From positions 117,370 to 131,928 of the forward strand of contig NVXI01000006.1 of assembly GCA_002747015.1 (NCBI GenBank): DNA of 14,559 nt, in the 5' to 3' direction. The notes below the pieces were generated by a model. It was not told where the DNA came from. It was given only the letters and a program-made list of their open reading frames with translations, and did not search any database. This stretch comes from Zetaproteobacteria bacterium (GTDB taxonomy: Bacteria; Pseudomonadota; Alphaproteobacteria; Micavibrionales; Micavibrionaceae). The position numbers and the translations under genes are program-made. This document shows, in pieces, positions 1 to 7,689 of this stretch; position 1 is the stretch's first letter; each line of letters opens with the position of its first letter.

Positions 1-56
1 CCGATTAAGAGAGCGACGGCGATAATGATAAATAAGACGGGTGCTTTGGTGTTCAT
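1..56 (-). CDS. hflC: HflC N-terminus (partial, runs off the left edge)
   Basis: Only the first 18 codons are in the window. They start MNTKAPVLF and continue into a hydrophobic stretch, which fits the N-terminal membrane anchor of HflC, the partner of HflK in the FtsH-regulating complex. The ATG lies 14 bp after the hflK stop codon, with an AGGA ribosome binding site about 9 nt upstream of it. The call rests mainly on position, because hflC follows hflK in one operon in most proteobacteria, and on the membrane-anchor character of the visible residues. Confidence 0.8.
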   Translation of the reverse strand, partial: MNTKAPVLFIIIAVALLI

Positions 57-70
57 TGTATGTATTCCTT

Positions 71-1207
71 TTATTTCTTCGCGCCGAGTTCATTTAGAGG
101 TAGGTAGGGGATAACGCCCTGACTGCCAGCTTTACTGTCTATAATGATTTTCTCTGCATTACTGAGCACTTCTTCCATTGTTTCAATGTAGATGCGTTCT
201 TTTGTGACATCTTTTCCTTTTAGATAGGCTGTGTGTATCGCGGAAAATCGTTTTGCATCACCGGTTGCTTTTGCAATTTGAGACTGCTTATAGGCTTCGG
301 CTTCTTGTTTTAACTTGATGGCTTGTCCGCGTGCTTCGGGTAAAATCCCTTCACGGTAGGCGCGTGCAATGTTACCAGTGTTTTCCGCGTCTTGTTTGGC
401 GGATTGAACGTCTTGGAATGCATGTTGCACCTCAGGATGTACTTCGGCTTTTTGAATAAGGACCTGTTTGATATTTACACCAGAGTGGTATTCATCAAGG
501 TTCTTTTGGATAATGCCTTTAACCTGTGCAGATATTTTTGGGCGACCTGTTGTTAGGATCGTAAACATTTCAGTTTGTCCAACCACTTCGCGAATCGCAC
601 TTTCTGTAACTTTCTTGATTGTATTTTCTTGTCCTTTAATCTGGAACAAATAATCTTCTGCGGATTTAATATCCCATTGGATGGTCATGTGCAGATCAAC
701 AATATTGAGGTCAGAGGTCAACATCAGGCTTTCGCCGAGGATATCGGTTTTTCCCATACTCAATCCGCTACGTCTTGATGGGGCGTTCTCAGAGTATCCG
801 ATACTCATACTACGCTGTTCACTAACATTGATCTTGGTTATTGCCTCAATAGGCGCAGGGAAATGGTAGCCTAAGCCCTCGTCTGCTTGTGTACGAGACC
901 ACGCACCGAATCTTTGTATAACGCCGTGTTCACCTGGGTTTATGATATGAAAACCACTGGCGAGCCATAACATGACTATAGCAAGGAGCAGAAGAATAAC
1001 CGCAAGGCCACCATTCATATTCCCGGGGAGTACATCACGTAGTCCTTCCTGTGCGCTTTTAATCATATCATCAAGGTCTTGAGGATCATTGCCTCGACCG
1101 TTGTTTCCGCTACCAGGTGGGCCACCCCACGGGTTATTACGCCCCGGTTTCGAACGGCCATCATTACTGCTATTTCCCCAAGGGTTTTTTCTATCGTCTT
1201 TCGACAT
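71..1207 (-). CDS. hflK: FtsH protease modulator HflK (SPFH/band 7 protein)
   Basis: HflK forms a large membrane complex with HflC that surrounds the FtsH protease and controls its access to membrane substrates. The 378-residue protein has the family layout: a Gly/Pro/Asn-rich cytoplasmic N-terminus (residues 1-60), one membrane segment (about 66-85), then a band 7/SPFH domain beginning at the INPGEHGVIQRFG stretch (about 89-101). A helical region rich in Ala, Glu and Gln follows (about 270-330). The length is usual for the family. The start is supported by an AGGA site about 8 nt upstream. It is co-transcribed with hflC, 14 bp downstream, and diverges from mrp. The order thyA-folA-hflK-hflC is familiar in alphaproteobacteria; here mrp lies between folA and hflK. 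I see nothing abnormal in the protein. Confidence 0.95.
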   Translation of the reverse strand: MSKDDRKNPWGNSSNDGRSKPGRNNPWGGPPGSGNNGRGNDPQDLDDMIKSAQEGLRDVLPGNMNGGLAVILLLLAIVMLWLASGFHIINPGEHGVIQRFGAWSRTQADEGLGYHFPAPIEAITKINVSEQRSMSIGYSENAPSRRSGLSMGKTDILGESLMLTSDLNIVDLHMTIQWDIKSAEDYLFQIKGQENTIKKVTESAIREVVGQTEMFTILTTGRPKISAQVKGIIQKNLDEYHSGVNIKQVLIQKAEVHPEVQHAFQDVQSAKQDAENTGNIARAYREGILPEARGQAIKLKQEAEAYKQSQIAKATGDAKRFSAIHTAYLKGKDVTKERIYIETMEEVLSNAEKIIIDSKAGSQGVIPYLPLNELGAKK

Positions 1208-1221
1208 ATTATATTTTCCTA

Positions 1222-1269
1222 TTGACGTTTGGTGTAGAGTAACAATATCTCTTTTAGTGTCGAAAGCAA
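1222..1269. promoter_or_regulatory. overlapping divergent promoters of mrp and hflK
   Basis: On the plus strand TTGACG (1222-1227) is a good -35 box for mrp, with a weak -10 candidate ATATCT at 1245-1250 (17 bp spacing). On the minus strand TTGCTT (1264-1269) and TATTGT (1242-1247), 16 bp apart, could serve hflK. The two -10 boxes overlap, so the two transcripts would compete for polymerase. Both are matches by eye only. Confidence 0.4.
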
Positions 1270-1278
1270 GTGCTTCGA
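1260..1278. promoter_or_regulatory. inverted repeat in the hflK/mrp divergent region
   Basis: TCGAAAGCA and TGCTTCGA form an 8 bp inverted repeat with one bulged A and a 2 nt centre. It covers the proposed hflK -35 box and lies just downstream of the proposed mrp start site. It could be an operator for a dimeric regulator or a hairpin in the mrp leader. It could also be chance in a short region. Confidence 0.3.
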
Positions 1279-1308
1279 TATGAAAATTAATAATATATAG
1301 GCAGGATT

Positions 1309-2436
1309 ATGAGCGATAAAGTTCGTGATGAAATTTTACAGGTTTTGTGTGACGTGATTGACCCTGATTGCGGCGAGGATATTGTGTCTTTAAATATGGT
1401 GTCTTCTCTTCAAATTAATGATGAAGGTGAGGTTGTCTTATTGATCGAGGTTGATCCTGAGCGTGGTGCAGCCCTTGAAAATCTTCGGCAAGATGCCGAG
1501 CGTCGGTTGATTGCTCTGAAGTCCGTGAAAAAAGCGTCTGTTATTTTAACGGCAAAAACCCGACCGGCACCGCCGAAGAAGAAGCCTGCGCATGATCCGC
1601 ATGGTATGGATAAAAACCCGCCTATTGATGTGCCTGCGCGCCATATTATTGTCGTTGCGTCTGGGAAGGGTGGTGTTGGAAAATCCACTGTAGCAGCCAA
1701 TATTGCCGTATTTTTGGCCGGTAATAGCCAGTTATCCACAGGGTCAGGCGCAGGTCAAAATGGCCAAGTTAGGGTCGGTTTATTGGACGCGGATATCTAT
1801 GGCCCGTCGCAGCCCGTGATGATGGGAGATGAGGATTATAAACCCGCACTGAATGCGCAAAAAAAGCTTATTCCCTTGGAGCGTCATAACATTAAAATTA
1901 TGTCGATTGGCTTTATGGTGGAGAAGGAAAAAGCTGTGGTGTGGCGTGGGCCAATGGTGCAGACGGCGTTCTACCAAATGTTGCGTGATGTCGCATGGGG
2001 GAGCGAGGAAGAGCCTCTGGACTACTTGATCATTGATTTGCCGCCCGGTACGGGAGATGTGCAGTTAACTTTGGCGCAGAAGGTGCGGGCGAGTGGTGCG
2101 GTGATTGTATCGACCCCGCAAGATATTGCGTTGATCGATGCGAGGCGTGCGGTTGAGATGTTTGGAAAAACGGGGGTGCCTGTTCTTGGTTTGGTGGAAA
2201 ATATGAGTACGCATATATGCTCTAACTGTGGTCATGAAGAACATATATTTGGCCATGGTGGAGCTTCGTCGGAAGCGCAAACTCTAGGTATTCCCTTTCT
2301 TGGGGCGATACCGTTGGCCAAGAACATCCGTTTTTGTGCAGATGAGGGAATGCCGATTGTTCTAGCAGAACCTGAAAGTGCGCAAGCCAAAGCTTTTGGT
2401 GATATCGCACACAATGTTATTGCCGCTCTAAAGTGA
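1309..2436 (+). CDS. mrp: Mrp/ApbC-type iron-sulfur cluster carrier ATPase
   Basis: This cytoplasmic P-loop ATPase of the Mrp/NBP35 family carries Fe-S clusters and transfers them to apo-proteins. The N-terminal part (about residues 1-82) matches the MIP18/DUF59 domain often fused to bacterial Mrp. A Pro/Lys-rich linker follows (83-110). The ATPase domain has the deviant Walker A motif SGKGGVGKST (118-127), the LLDADIYGPSQP motif (158-169) and the IIDLPPGTGD motif (241-250). The CxxC pair C304/C307 is the expected site for a bridging cluster between two subunits. The length of 375 residues is normal for the fused form. A purine-rich site precedes the ATG. The 3' end overlaps the end of the convergent folA by 20 bp. 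Confidence 0.95.
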   Translation: MSDKVRDEILQVLCDVIDPDCGEDIVSLNMVSSLQINDEGEVVLLIEVDPERGAALENLRQDAERRLIALKSVKKASVILTAKTRPAPPKKKPAHDPHGMDKNPPIDVPARHIIVVASGKGGVGKSTVAANIAVFLAGNSQLSTGSGAGQNGQVRVGLLDADIYGPSQPVMMGDEDYKPALNAQKKLIPLERHNIKIMSIGFMVEKEKAVVWRGPMVQTAFYQMLRDVAWGSEEEPLDYLIIDLPPGTGDVQLTLAQKVRASGAVIVSTPQDIALIDARRAVEMFGKTGVPVLGLVENMSTHICSNCGHEEHIFGHGGASSEAQTLGIPFLGAIPLAKNIRFCADEGMPIVLAEPESAQAKAFGDIAHNVIAALK

Positions 2437-2929
2437 TGAAGCTGTAGGGTGGATCATTGTCCATGTTGTCAATGCGCTCGCTTATAAGCCATTCTTTGTC
2501 GTTAAATTCAGGAAAGAATGCATCGCCGTCGACTTTTCTATGTACTTTTGTTAAATGGATGCGGTTTGCATATTGAATGCTTTGGGTATAGATTTGTGCC
2601 CCGCCGATGATGAAGATTTCTTCTTTATGATCTTCACGTGCGATTGATTTTGCGTGGTTGATGGCGTGTTCAATGTTTGAAAATACAGGGACATTGTGTG
2701 TATTGTCGAATCCTGAGCGTGAGATGACAATATTGGTGCGTCCGGGCAAGGGTTTGTTTAGATAGCCCAAAATCGATTCGAATGTTTTGCGCCCCATAAT
2801 CATTGGATGCCCTGTGGTCAGGGCTTTGAACCGTTTTAGGTCATCTGAAATATGCCACGGCATTTGGTTATCTTTGCCGATGCATCGGTTGTTTGCCATT
2901 GCGACTATTAATGAAGTTTTGATCGTCAT
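2417..2929 (-). CDS. folA: dihydrofolate reductase
   Basis: The enzyme reduces dihydrofolate to tetrahydrofolate with NADPH, recycling the cofactor that thymidylate synthase oxidises. The 170-residue protein has the usual chromosomal DHFR features: the IVAMANNRCIGKDNQMPW start (residues 8-25), the substrate-binding acid D30 ahead of L31, GHPMIMGRKTFESI (40-53) and the IGGAQIY cofactor loop (about 102-108). It is the second gene of a thyA-folA operon. The thyA stop codon overlaps its AAGG ribosome binding site, and the ATG lies 9 bp beyond the stop, which suggests translational coupling. Its end overlaps the end of mrp. Confidence 0.96.
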   Translation of the reverse strand: MTIKTSLIVAMANNRCIGKDNQMPWHISDDLKRFKALTTGHPMIMGRKTFESILGYLNKPLPGRTNIVISRSGFDNTHNVPVFSNIEHAINHAKSIAREDHKEEIFIIGGAQIYTQSIQYANRIHLTKVHRKVDGDAFFPEFNDKEWLISERIDNMDNDPPYSFITLERQ

Positions 2930-2938
2930 GATGATGCC

Positions 2939-3733
2939 TTATACTGCAACTTTACCTTTGATATGCGGGTGTGATTCGTAACCGACCAGTTCAAAATCCT
3001 CAAATTTAAAGTCGAAAATGTTGTTTATGTCAGGGTTTATCCGCATTTCAGGCAATTTATAGGGCGTACGGGAGAGCTGAAGCTCTGTTTGTTCTATGTG
3101 ATTCGAGTAGAGATGCGCATCTCCGAGTGTGTGAATAAATTCACCGACTTGTAACCCTGTGACTTGTGCTACCATCATGGTTAGCAGGGCGTAGGAGGCG
3201 ATGTTAAATGGTACGCCAAGGAATATATCTGCGCTGCGTTGATATAATTGGCAACTTAGTCGGCCATTAGCGACATAAAACTGAAAAAACGCGTGACAGG
3301 GTGGTAAGGCCATTTGATCGACCACACCTGGATTATAGGCCACGACTAATAGGCGGCGGCTGTCTGGGTTTGATTTTATTTGCTCAATCACGTTGCTGAG
3401 CTGGTCAATGGTTTGTCCGTTGGCGGTCTTCCAGCTCCTCCATTGCTCCCCATAGACAGGGCCGAGATCACCCTTCTCATCCGCCCATGCGTCCCAAATT
3501 TTTACTCCATTATCGGAAAGATATTTGATATTGGTATCACCAGCGATAAACCAGAGCAGCTCATGAATAATGGATTTAAGGTGGCATTTTTTGGTTGTCA
3601 CCATAGGGAAGCCATCAGATAGATCAAAACGCATCTGATGCCCAAAGACAGAACGCGTTCCCGTGCCTGTACGGTCTTCTTTTATTGCGCCATTATCTAA
3701 TACGTGACGCATGAGATTTAGGTATTGTTTCAT
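2939..3733 (-). CDS. thyA: thymidylate synthase ThyA
   Basis: ThyA makes dTMP from dUMP using methylene-tetrahydrofolate and yields dihydrofolate, which the adjacent FolA recycles. The protein is 264 residues, the same length as the E. coli enzyme, and the catalytic residues fall at the same numbers: R21, R126/R127, the nucleophile C146 within [11 protein letters not shown]166, D169 and N177. An AGGA site lies about 9 nt before the ATG. It is the first gene of the operon. Presence of the classical folate-dependent enzyme means the cell does not depend on the flavin-dependent ThyX. Confidence 0.98.
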   Translation of the reverse strand: MKQYLNLMRHVLDNGAIKEDRTGTGTRSVFGHQMRFDLSDGFPMVTTKKCHLKSIIHELLWFIAGDTNIKYLSDNGVKIWDAWADEKGDLGPVYGEQWRSWKTANGQTIDQLSNVIEQIKSNPDSRRLLVVAYNPGVVDQMALPPCHAFFQFYVANGRLSCQLYQRSADIFLGVPFNIASYALLTMMVAQVTGLQVGEFIHTLGDAHLYSNHIEQTELQLSRTPYKLPEMRINPDINNIFDFKFEDFELVGYESHPHIKGKVAV

Positions 3734-3765
3734 TACGCATTCCTTTACACATGATTCTTCTGATC

Positions 3766-3793
3766 ATTATAAAGAAGCAGAGTAAATCTGTAA
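3766..3793 (-). promoter_or_regulatory. thyA-folA promoter
   Basis: On the minus strand a perfect TATAAT (3766-3771) lies 16 bp after TTACAG (3788-3793), a 4 of 6 match to the -35 consensus. Transcription would start near 3759, leaving a leader of about 25 nt before the thyA ATG with its ribosome binding site. Confidence 0.55.
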
Positions 3794-3865
3794 GGGGGAG
3801 AAAGCTTGCAGGGGTTTACTTATCCATGTTATTTTATGTTGGTTATATGTTTTTTTGACTTTTTG

Positions 3866-3877
3866 CATATAATGTAT
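3866..3877 (+). promoter_or_regulatory. candidate -10 element upstream of the 292-residue gene
   Basis: The 12-mer CATATAATGTAT contains a perfect TATAAT (3868-3873), 45 bp before the ATG at 3919. No convincing -35 box stands at the right distance (TTATAT at 3843 would give a 19 bp spacer; TTGACT at 3855 is too close). The identical 12-mer occurs at 8486-8497 across the start of sspB. Confidence 0.35.
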
Positions 3878-3918
3878 TAAAACAGCGGTAAATAAATAAT
3901 AATTATTAGGTGATAAAT

Positions 3919-4797
3919 ATGTCGGATGAACCACAAGATTTCTCTATCGAGGATGATAAGCTAACCTATCGTGCGCAGGTTAGTATTCCATATGATACGA
4001 AGGCTCTAACCTCTGAGTTTGTAGATAAAGCAATTGTCGGTGCGCAGAAAAGTGGATCTATGTTCCTTCGGGATGAAAAAAGCATACTGATCGAAGATAG
4101 TGCACATGATAGTAGCGCATACGCCCATAAGAAGACGGCGGGGCAATGGGTTATTGATCTTGAAATTGGCGATGAAGAATCTGCGCAAGTGATTTTGGGG
4201 CGTGCATCTGGCGTTCAGAATGTTAAGGAAGCCGCAGCGCATCACTTGGCTGTTAGTGTTACGGACATCGGTAGTATGTTAAAGCATGCGGGTATTGTCG
4301 ATTTGAAAGAAGCAGATATTGTTCATATTAATGTCGGTGAAACGGATCGTGTGATCGAAGTTAATGCGGAATCTGATGTAGGGGGCTTAACCTCTCAGTT
4401 CATGGTGTTTGAAGCAACAATTGATATGCCGCAAGAATGGGGCCTCTATTATGATCGTTTCAGAGATGGGGCAGTGGTTAAAGAAGCACAAGGTACGGTA
4501 ACTGTCGGGGATACTGTTTCGGGTAAAATCCGTGCAGATGAACAAGATAACGGCAGCTGGGTTGCAATTGGGCAGGGTGATGTTGACTACCGCCGTGTCT
4601 TTAAAGGTGAGGAAGCCGATACGGATCATATCGCGGTACAGTTATCGCAAGATCTTGCATCATACGAATTGGGTGATGATGCGATTATCAATCATATCAG
4701 ACGTCACCAAGTTACATCGGAAGAAATTGATTCTGTTGAACTGGGAGATCGTGTTTACCACCGTAATGAAGGCGGCGAATTTGAGCTTGATATGTAG
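3919..4797 (+). CDS. conserved-looking acidic protein of unknown function, 292 residues
   Basis: I do not recognise this protein. I chose the ATG at 3919 over a GTG at 3910 in the same frame because AGGTGA (3908-3913) stands 5 nt before the ATG as a ribosome binding site and overlaps the GTG. The protein starts MSDEPQDFS. It is acidic, has no cysteine, no signal peptide and no membrane segment, so it should be soluble and cytoplasmic. Its C-terminal third alternates short hydrophobic runs with Gly and Asp (GTVTVGDTVSGKI and similar), suggesting beta structure. It is monocistronic, divergent from thyA, and ends at a strong terminator. Codon use resembles that of the neighbouring housekeeping genes, so there is no sign of transfer. 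Confidence 0.8.
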   Translation: MSDEPQDFSIEDDKLTYRAQVSIPYDTKALTSEFVDKAIVGAQKSGSMFLRDEKSILIEDSAHDSSAYAHKKTAGQWVIDLEIGDEESAQVILGRASGVQNVKEAAAHHLAVSVTDIGSMLKHAGIVDLKEADIVHINVGETDRVIEVNAESDVGGLTSQFMVFEATIDMPQEWGLYYDRFRDGAVVKEAQGTVTVGDTVSGKIRADEQDNGSWVAIGQGDVDYRRVFKGEEADTDHIAVQLSQDLASYELGDDAIINHIRRHQVTSEEIDSVELGDRVYHRNEGGEFELDM

Positions 4798-4823
4798 ATT
4801 TAGCGAATAAAAAAAATATGAAG

Positions 4824-4846
4824 CGGCTCGGTTGAGCCGTTTTTTT
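4824..4846 (+). terminator. Rho-independent terminator between convergent genes
   Basis: A 6 bp stem CGGCTC/GAGCCG (4824-4829 and 4834-4839) with a GGTT loop is followed by seven T (4840-4846). A run of eight A (4809-4816) on the other side could let it also slow transcription from the right, though 7 nt separate it from the stem. The T tract reaches into the stop codon of the convergent gene at 4845-4847. Confidence 0.8.
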
Positions 4847-6428
4847 ATGGCTCAAATTGATCTAGGGCGTATAGAGACAAGGCAATAGCGGTGGTATTAT
4901 TTGATAAATCCTGTGTTTTTTGGTTTTCTCTCAGGTTTCCTAATATTGCTTCTGCTTTTTCTTCTACACCTTTGTATAGTTCTTGATGTGTTTCGTATTC
5001 TTTTATGATTTGTACTAGGGTTAGCCCTTCAATTTGACGCTTGTCTATTGCTGCCCAGCTTTTCTTATTAAGCAAAGTTTCATCTTCTATCTTTTCTTTT
5101 GTTCTTTGGTTTGGCCATTTATTCTCACTATCTGTTGTTTTATGTATTATGGCAGAGATGATTACATCTTGTTTTGTAGCTGGCCTATCTTTTAACCCGT
5201 TTTGTTCGAAGAATGCAGGGAGGCCGCCATTAATTTTGGGTAGTCCGCGATTTCCATTAACAAACGCCATATGAATGTGTTTCCATCTTTCATCTACTAG
5301 AGGTGCAATGGTTATTTCTTTTGTATCATTGCTTCCAGGTAGGCTTCCTGTCGTATTTTTTATTATTCTTGCAACACTTAAAACGTCTTTTTGATCCATA
5401 TCATTACTACATCCGTTAAGTTTAAGAACTGTATCTAGGGTTGTTCCCATTTCTCTTAGCTTATTGTCAATAGTTACCCATTTGAATCTTGAGATTCTAG
5501 GCAACTCAATTGCTTCGGGAGAGTTTCTTGTCGGCCATGTTTTATATTTGTTTTCATGTTGCCATGCAGATTCAACAACGTCTTGTATTTCTATGTCTAG
5601 AAACCTGTTATCTTTCATGAATGTGTGAAGGCTTCGCCCACCTTCTAATCCATGGTATCCATAGATTAGAGCATTATCTATATTTCGCCATCTCTTGTCG
5701 ATTAGGTCGCCATGTTGAATAGGGTTCTTGTCTTTTTTTGATGGTATTATGCCAGATATGTTGATTTGTAGTTCTGCTGAATTTTTTATCATATCATCAG
5801 TGATAATTGAGCCACTTGTATTAATATCTGCTTGGGTGACTTCTGTGTCGGTTGGTTTAGGGTTTGTTATTTTCTTTTTTTCTACTAAAGGAGGCTTTTC
5901 TATTGCTATTAATGGCATTTGTTGATCAGTTGTTTTTAATGCTTTGGTGCGTGTTTGTCGCGCGGGTGTTGTTTTTGCCTCGTCTACTTCTACGCTTGGT
6001 TTTTTGGTTGGTTGGGCGGGGCGCGATTTTGGAGCGGCTGGTGTGTAGGTGGTCGCTGGTTTAGGTGTATCAGCGATTTTATCGAATAAGAGGCTGATTG
6101 TATTTGTTTTCTTATGTGGTGCAGGGGCATTTTTTATGAAATGAGCGTTAAGGCTGTTTTCTAATGCTCCGATTTTGGTGCATTCATCTTTATATTTCGG
6201 GGCAAAATAATGTAATAGCGCTCTGGCTTTCTCATTATATTCTTTTTGGGTGCTGCTTTTTCTGATGCAATTGGCGCGAAGATTATAATGCGCATTGGCA
6301 AGGTGGTCATTTAATGTGTTGAGTGCAGGGCTTGGGTCTTGTGTGTATAGGCCTATACTAAGTAGGCCATCAAGAAGCGTTGCTTCTGCGACTTTATCTG
6401 ATTGATTGTATTTTTTATCAGTACCCAT
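4845..6428 (-). CDS. 527-residue protein with four W..ID...G..GL repeats, function unknown
   Basis: There are three parts. Residues 1-118 are helix-rich and unlike anything I recognise. Residues 119-200 are a Lys/Pro/Thr-rich, probably disordered linker. Residues 209-477 hold four degenerate repeats of about 65 residues (about 209-273, 278-336, 345-411, 416-477). The common pattern is a (D)V...A helix, a conserved W-P or G..P, then W..ID.AL..G..GL.GG.SL..F. Repeats 1 and 3 keep WRNIDNALIYGYHGLEGG and WKHIHMAFVNGNRGLP; repeats 2 and 4 keep WVTIDNKL and WAAIDKRQ. From memory this resembles short repeat proteins (RGLPGG-SL type) and the homing-endonuclease-associated repeat, so DNA binding is possible, but that is inference. 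There is no signal peptide. GGTGA precedes the ATG. It is more AT- and Lys/Asn-rich than its neighbours, and diverges from the tmRNA gene. Confidence 0.85.
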   Translation of the reverse strand: MGTDKKYNQSDKVAEATLLDGLLSIGLYTQDPSPALNTLNDHLANAHYNLRANCIRKSSTQKEYNEKARALLHYFAPKYKDECTKIGALENSLNAHFIKNAPAPHKKTNTISLLFDKIADTPKPATTYTPAAPKSRPAQPTKKPSVEVDEAKTTPARQTRTKALKTTDQQMPLIAIEKPPLVEKKKITNPKPTDTEVTQADINTSGSIITDDMIKNSAELQINISGIIPSKKDKNPIQHGDLIDKRWRNIDNALIYGYHGLEGGRSLHTFMKDNRFLDIEIQDVVESAWQHENKYKTWPTRNSPEAIELPRISRFKWVTIDNKLREMGTTLDTVLKLNGCSNDMDQKDVLSVARIIKNTTGSLPGSNDTKEITIAPLVDERWKHIHMAFVNGNRGLPKINGGLPAFFEQNGLKDRPATKQDVIISAIIHKTTDSENKWPNQRTKEKIEDETLLNKKSWAAIDKRQIEGLTLVQIIKEYETHQELYKGVEEKAEAILGNLRENQKTQDLSNNTTAIALSLYALDQFEP

Positions 6429-6454
6429 TTTTCACCAATATTCTTTTTGAGGTG

Positions 6455-6484
6455 ATTATATTGCTTTCCCCTTATAAAAAGCAA
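6455..6484 (-). promoter_or_regulatory. promoter of the 527-residue protein gene
   Basis: On the minus strand TTGCTT (6479-6484) and a perfect TATAAT (6455-6460) are separated by 18 bp, placing the start near 6449 and a leader of about 20 nt. The -35 box is one arm of a TTGCTT/AAGCAA inverted repeat (6461-6466 and 6479-6484) that could bind a regulator. Confidence 0.5.
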
Positions 6485-6529
6485 TTGGTTTTCCATATTT
6501 TATATTTACATTGTTTGAAGTGATTTCTC

Positions 6530-6559
6530 TTGGAATTTATATCGGGTTGGGCGTATAAT
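6530..6559 (+). promoter_or_regulatory. tmRNA gene promoter
   Basis: TTGGAA (6530-6535) and a perfect TATAAT (6554-6559) stand 18 bp apart. The expected start, near 6565, is just before the first part of the acceptor piece of the permuted tmRNA. Confidence 0.65.
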
Positions 6560-6774
6560 GGTATTGCTGGCTTGCCAGCTATGACATTACACGTTTACAT
6601 GGAATAAACGTTGCGGACCCGGGGGCGGTACCCGGCGACTCCACCATCTGGGATTTGGGTCTTTAGGACATAAGATTTTAGGTGATGGGGTCGAAATAGG
6701 ATCGACGCGCGCAATAAAGATGTTTTAACGGTGTTCGGCATAGTATCCGCCGTTATCGGGCTAATTTTACAAAC

Positions 6775-6849
6775 GCAAACGATAATAACGCGTTCGTAGC
6801 AGCTAACGACAACTCTGTTGTTGAAGGTGAAGTTCGCAAAGCTGCCTAA
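6775..6849 (+). other. tmRNA tag reading frame (24 residues)
   Basis: The frame begins at GCA 6775, the likely resume codon, and reads ANDNNAFVAANDNS, then VVEGEVRKAA and TAA. ANDN at the start is the alphaproteobacterial signature and the part read by SspB. It occurs twice here (tag residues 1-4 and 10-13). The C-terminus is KAA, keeping the AA needed by ClpX but with lysine where leucine or valine is usual. At 24 residues it is long for a tag. Confidence 0.85.
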
Positions 6850-6909
6850 TTTGGCAGTAGCGATGCTACAATCTAATCCCTGAAGGATTAACGTCCCTCA
6901 GGTGGGGTG

Positions 6910-6947
6910 TGCCCACTACCTCGCAACAGAAGTGTGGGCATTTTTTT
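6910..6947 (+). terminator. Rho-independent terminator of the tmRNA gene
   Basis: TGCCCAC (6910-6916) pairs with GTGGGCA (6934-6940) over 7 bp, with a 17 nt loop, followed by seven T (6941-6947). It closes the tmRNA transcript, so the hydrolase gene downstream likely has its own start. Confidence 0.75.
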
Positions 6948-7008
6948 ATGCTCTAGACAGTTATAAACACGCAGTATAGGCAGTATTTTAAGGTAACAGG
7001 CGGGTTAT

Positions 7009-7686
7009 ATGGTTGACCAAGTTAATGAACAGCATGTTGAATATGGCGGTGTTCCTGCGCGTATTCATAGCCCCGAAAATCCAACTGGCTTAACTTTTAT
7101 TGCACCGGGGGCCTTGGTCTCGATGGACGCGCCACTTATTCAGGCTATTCAAAAGGCGTGTGAGGAGGAGGGGCGCACGGTTGTTGTTGCTGATCTTGGT
7201 AACACGCCTCTTATTACGAATGATCCTTCAAATGTTCATGGTAATTTTACGAAGAATCTCCAGCAGGTCATTGATGGCTATTGTGAAGATAGTAATTATG
7301 AAGATAATGATTTTGGGCTGATTGGCCATAGTATGGGCGGTGCGGCGGTTTTATCTCTTGCGGATGATTATGCGGTGTCTGCGGTTACTGTTTTAGATCC
7401 AATGCCTGTTCCTTCTGAAATATTGCAAAATATCGATTGTCCTGTGAATGTTATAATTTCGAAGGTGCGATCTTATAGAAATCCGGGTAAGCGTATGTTT
7501 AATGAACTGGATGGTTATAGCGATCAGCACATGCTTCATGAGGTTGAGACCAGCAAGGACATGAAAAGCGGGCATATTTTTGAAGGGCAAGAGGGCGAAG
7601 TTGCGAAAATTATTCGTGATTATGTTGCACCGGTTAATAAACCAAGCGGTCCTGATGTTTCTTTTGATTTGGGTGAGCCGGGGTAA
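7009..7686 (+). CDS. small alpha/beta hydrolase, substrate unknown
   Basis: The 225-residue protein has the alpha/beta hydrolase core. GHSMGG (106-111) is the nucleophile elbow with S108. D130 in VLDPMPVP and H189 in SGHIFEG are in suitable order for the acid and base of a Ser-Asp-His triad. TFIAPGALVSMD (29-40) occupies the place of the oxyanion-hole strand. There is no signal peptide, so it is probably cytoplasmic. The last 15 residues are Pro/Gly/Asp-rich and probably flexible. A purine-rich GGCGGG stands before the ATG. Its stop codon is 3 nt from the start of the next gene, a membrane protein, so the two form an operon and may act together. The reaction (esterase, lipase or peptidase) cannot be told from the motifs. 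Confidence 0.85.
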   Translation: MVDQVNEQHVEYGGVPARIHSPENPTGLTFIAPGALVSMDAPLIQAIQKACEEEGRTVVVADLGNTPLITNDPSNVHGNFTKNLQQVIDGYCEDSNYEDNDFGLIGHSMGGAAVLSLADDYAVSAVTVLDPMPVPSEILQNIDCPVNVIISKVRSYRNPGKRMFNELDGYSDQHMLHEVETSKDMKSGHIFEGQEGEVAKIIRDYVAPVNKPSGPDVSFDLGEPG

Positions 7687-7689
7687 TTT

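Larger units (their letters stand above)
6565..6947 (+). ncRNA. ssrA: circularly permuted two-piece tmRNA (ssrA)
   Basis: tmRNA rescues stalled ribosomes and adds a degradation tag. The gene is permuted as in alphaproteobacteria. The acceptor piece comes first and ends CGACTCC-A-CCA (6636-6646), with T-stem CCGGG/CCCGG (6619-6623 and 6631-6635) and a non-standard T loop. A spacer of about 40 nt follows (6647-6686) and would be removed. The coding piece begins GGGGTCG (6687-6693). GGGGTCG and CGACTCC pair over 7 bp including the G-U at the third pair, the alanine identity element. CGCAA (6710-6714) can pair with TTGCG (6611-6615), linking the two pieces. The tag frame is at 6775-6849, and its stop codon lies in the hairpin GCTGCC/GGCAGT. 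Exact mature ends cannot be read from the sequence. Confidence 0.95.

Noticed and set aside
3910..3918. GTG start for the 292-residue gene
   Set aside because: The GTG lies inside the AGGTGA ribosome binding site that serves the ATG at 3919.
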